64,000 bases of DNA from Mycobacterium gallinarum. Its GTDB lineage: Bacteria; Actinomycetota; Actinomycetes; Mycobacteriales; Mycobacteriaceae. The notes under the pieces are model-generated. The model saw nothing but the letters and a program-made list of their open reading frames with translations. It had not been told where the DNA came from and searched no databases. Positions within the stretch are counted from its first letter, which is position 1; every line of letters starts with the position of its first letter. Made by a program: the position numbers and the translations under genes. Below, in pieces: positions 63,834 through 64,000 of the stretch. The DNA lies in the NCBI RefSeq assembly GCF_010726765.1, contig NZ_AP022601.1:1426001-1490000 (forward strand), given 5' to 3'.

Positions 63834-64000
63834 TTAGGCCTCTGTCTGGCCCGGGGGCGAAAACTCTTCGGTCACAGCGGATGCCGCCTCGTCGATGATC
63901 GCCCGCATGGCACGTTCGGCGGCGGCCTCGTCACGTAGCCTGATGGCACGCGCGACCTCGTCGTGCAGCGCGATGGCGGCGGGGTTCGGGATGTCGGGCA
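63834..64000 (-). CDS. FCD-domain GntR-family regulator, C-terminal end only
   Basis: The last 54 codons of a gene that continues past the right edge. The tail reads PDIPNPAAIALHDEVARAIRLRDEAAAERAMRAIIDEAASAV followed by a short acidic end, the pattern of the final two helices of an FCD ligand-binding domain (H-x-x-V-x-A-I-R-x-R-D...A-x-x-A-M-R). Its DNA-binding half lies outside the window, so the family call is moderate. Same strand as the SCO6745-type gene. Confidence 0.55.
   Translation of the reverse strand, partial: PDIPNPAAIALHDEVARAIRLRDEAAAERAMRAIIDEAASAVTEEFSPPGQTEA

Overview
The window is about 64 kb of GC-rich (roughly two-thirds G+C) actinobacterial chromosome from a fast-growing Mycobacterium (Mycolicibacterium type). 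The Pup-proteasome genes, split lnt and ppm1, RbpA, KmtR, LppK/MTB12-type antigens and an F420-type biliverdin reductase all point there. Gene order follows the M. tuberculosis Rv2119 to Rv2045c interval closely. The main differences are that sigC/blaC is absent beside the cobalamin genes, lnt and ppm1 are separate, and several accessory genes have been inserted.

Layout. 1-3.7 kb: thioesterase (cut by the window edge), RecB-like Fe-S nuclease, tRNA m1A58 methyltransferase TrmI, DUF503 protein and two MTB12/LppK-type exported proteins. 3.8-19.3 kb: the pupylation-proteasome region: mpa, dop, pup-prcB-prcA, pafA and pafBC. It is interrupted by exported or membrane proteins of unknown role, two alpha/beta hydrolases (one without a nucleophile) and a methyltransferase. 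19.4-26.6 kb: tatA-tatC-helY, a Q/P-rich DUF4333 protein, a 5'-3' exonuclease, a VOC pseudogene and an M24 peptidase. 26.6-42.8 kb: cobalamin genes in two converging operons (SDR-cobL-cobM-cobK on +, cobG-cobH-cobIJ-APH on -) plus cobN, with a flavin monooxygenase, a hairpin-led 34-aa membrane protein, an AraC-VOC pair and two F420/PPOX proteins. 42.8-48.2 kb: fxsA-amidohydrolase-lnt-ppm1 converging on rbpA; both units have ECF (SigE/SigH-like) promoter motifs. 48.2-64 kb: a winged-helix/alpha-beta hydrolase fusion next to a lipoprotein gene with 11-bp direct repeats, the ssuCBAD sulfonate operon with a 4 x 27-bp in-gene repeat, kmtR-cdf metal efflux, lppI and lipT, a copper amine oxidase followed by a two-domain phosphotransferase fusion, and a ynfA-type gene flanked by inverted copies of a 55-bp element.

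How the genes work together. PafA attaches Pup, Dop deamidates Pup and removes it, Mpa unfolds targets and PrcBA degrades them; PafBC is the linked DNA-damage regulator. The cob genes carry out aerobic corrin synthesis up to cobalt chelation. Lnt and Ppm1 supply lipoprotein acylation and polyprenol-phosphomannose to the envelope. SsuABCD acquires sulfur from sulfonates.

Regulation. Many genes have a TANNNT -10 hexamer ending 7-9 nt before the start codon, the signature of leaderless transcripts, and I used this to settle several starts. There is no tRNA, rRNA, CRISPR array, insertion sequence or prophage that I can see, and no gene-free stretch longer than 300 bases. The least explained items are the winged-helix/hydrolase fusion with its nearby 11-bp repeats, the 57-aa and 34-aa membrane microproteins, the nucleophile-less hydrolase and the inverted 55-bp repeats around ynfA.
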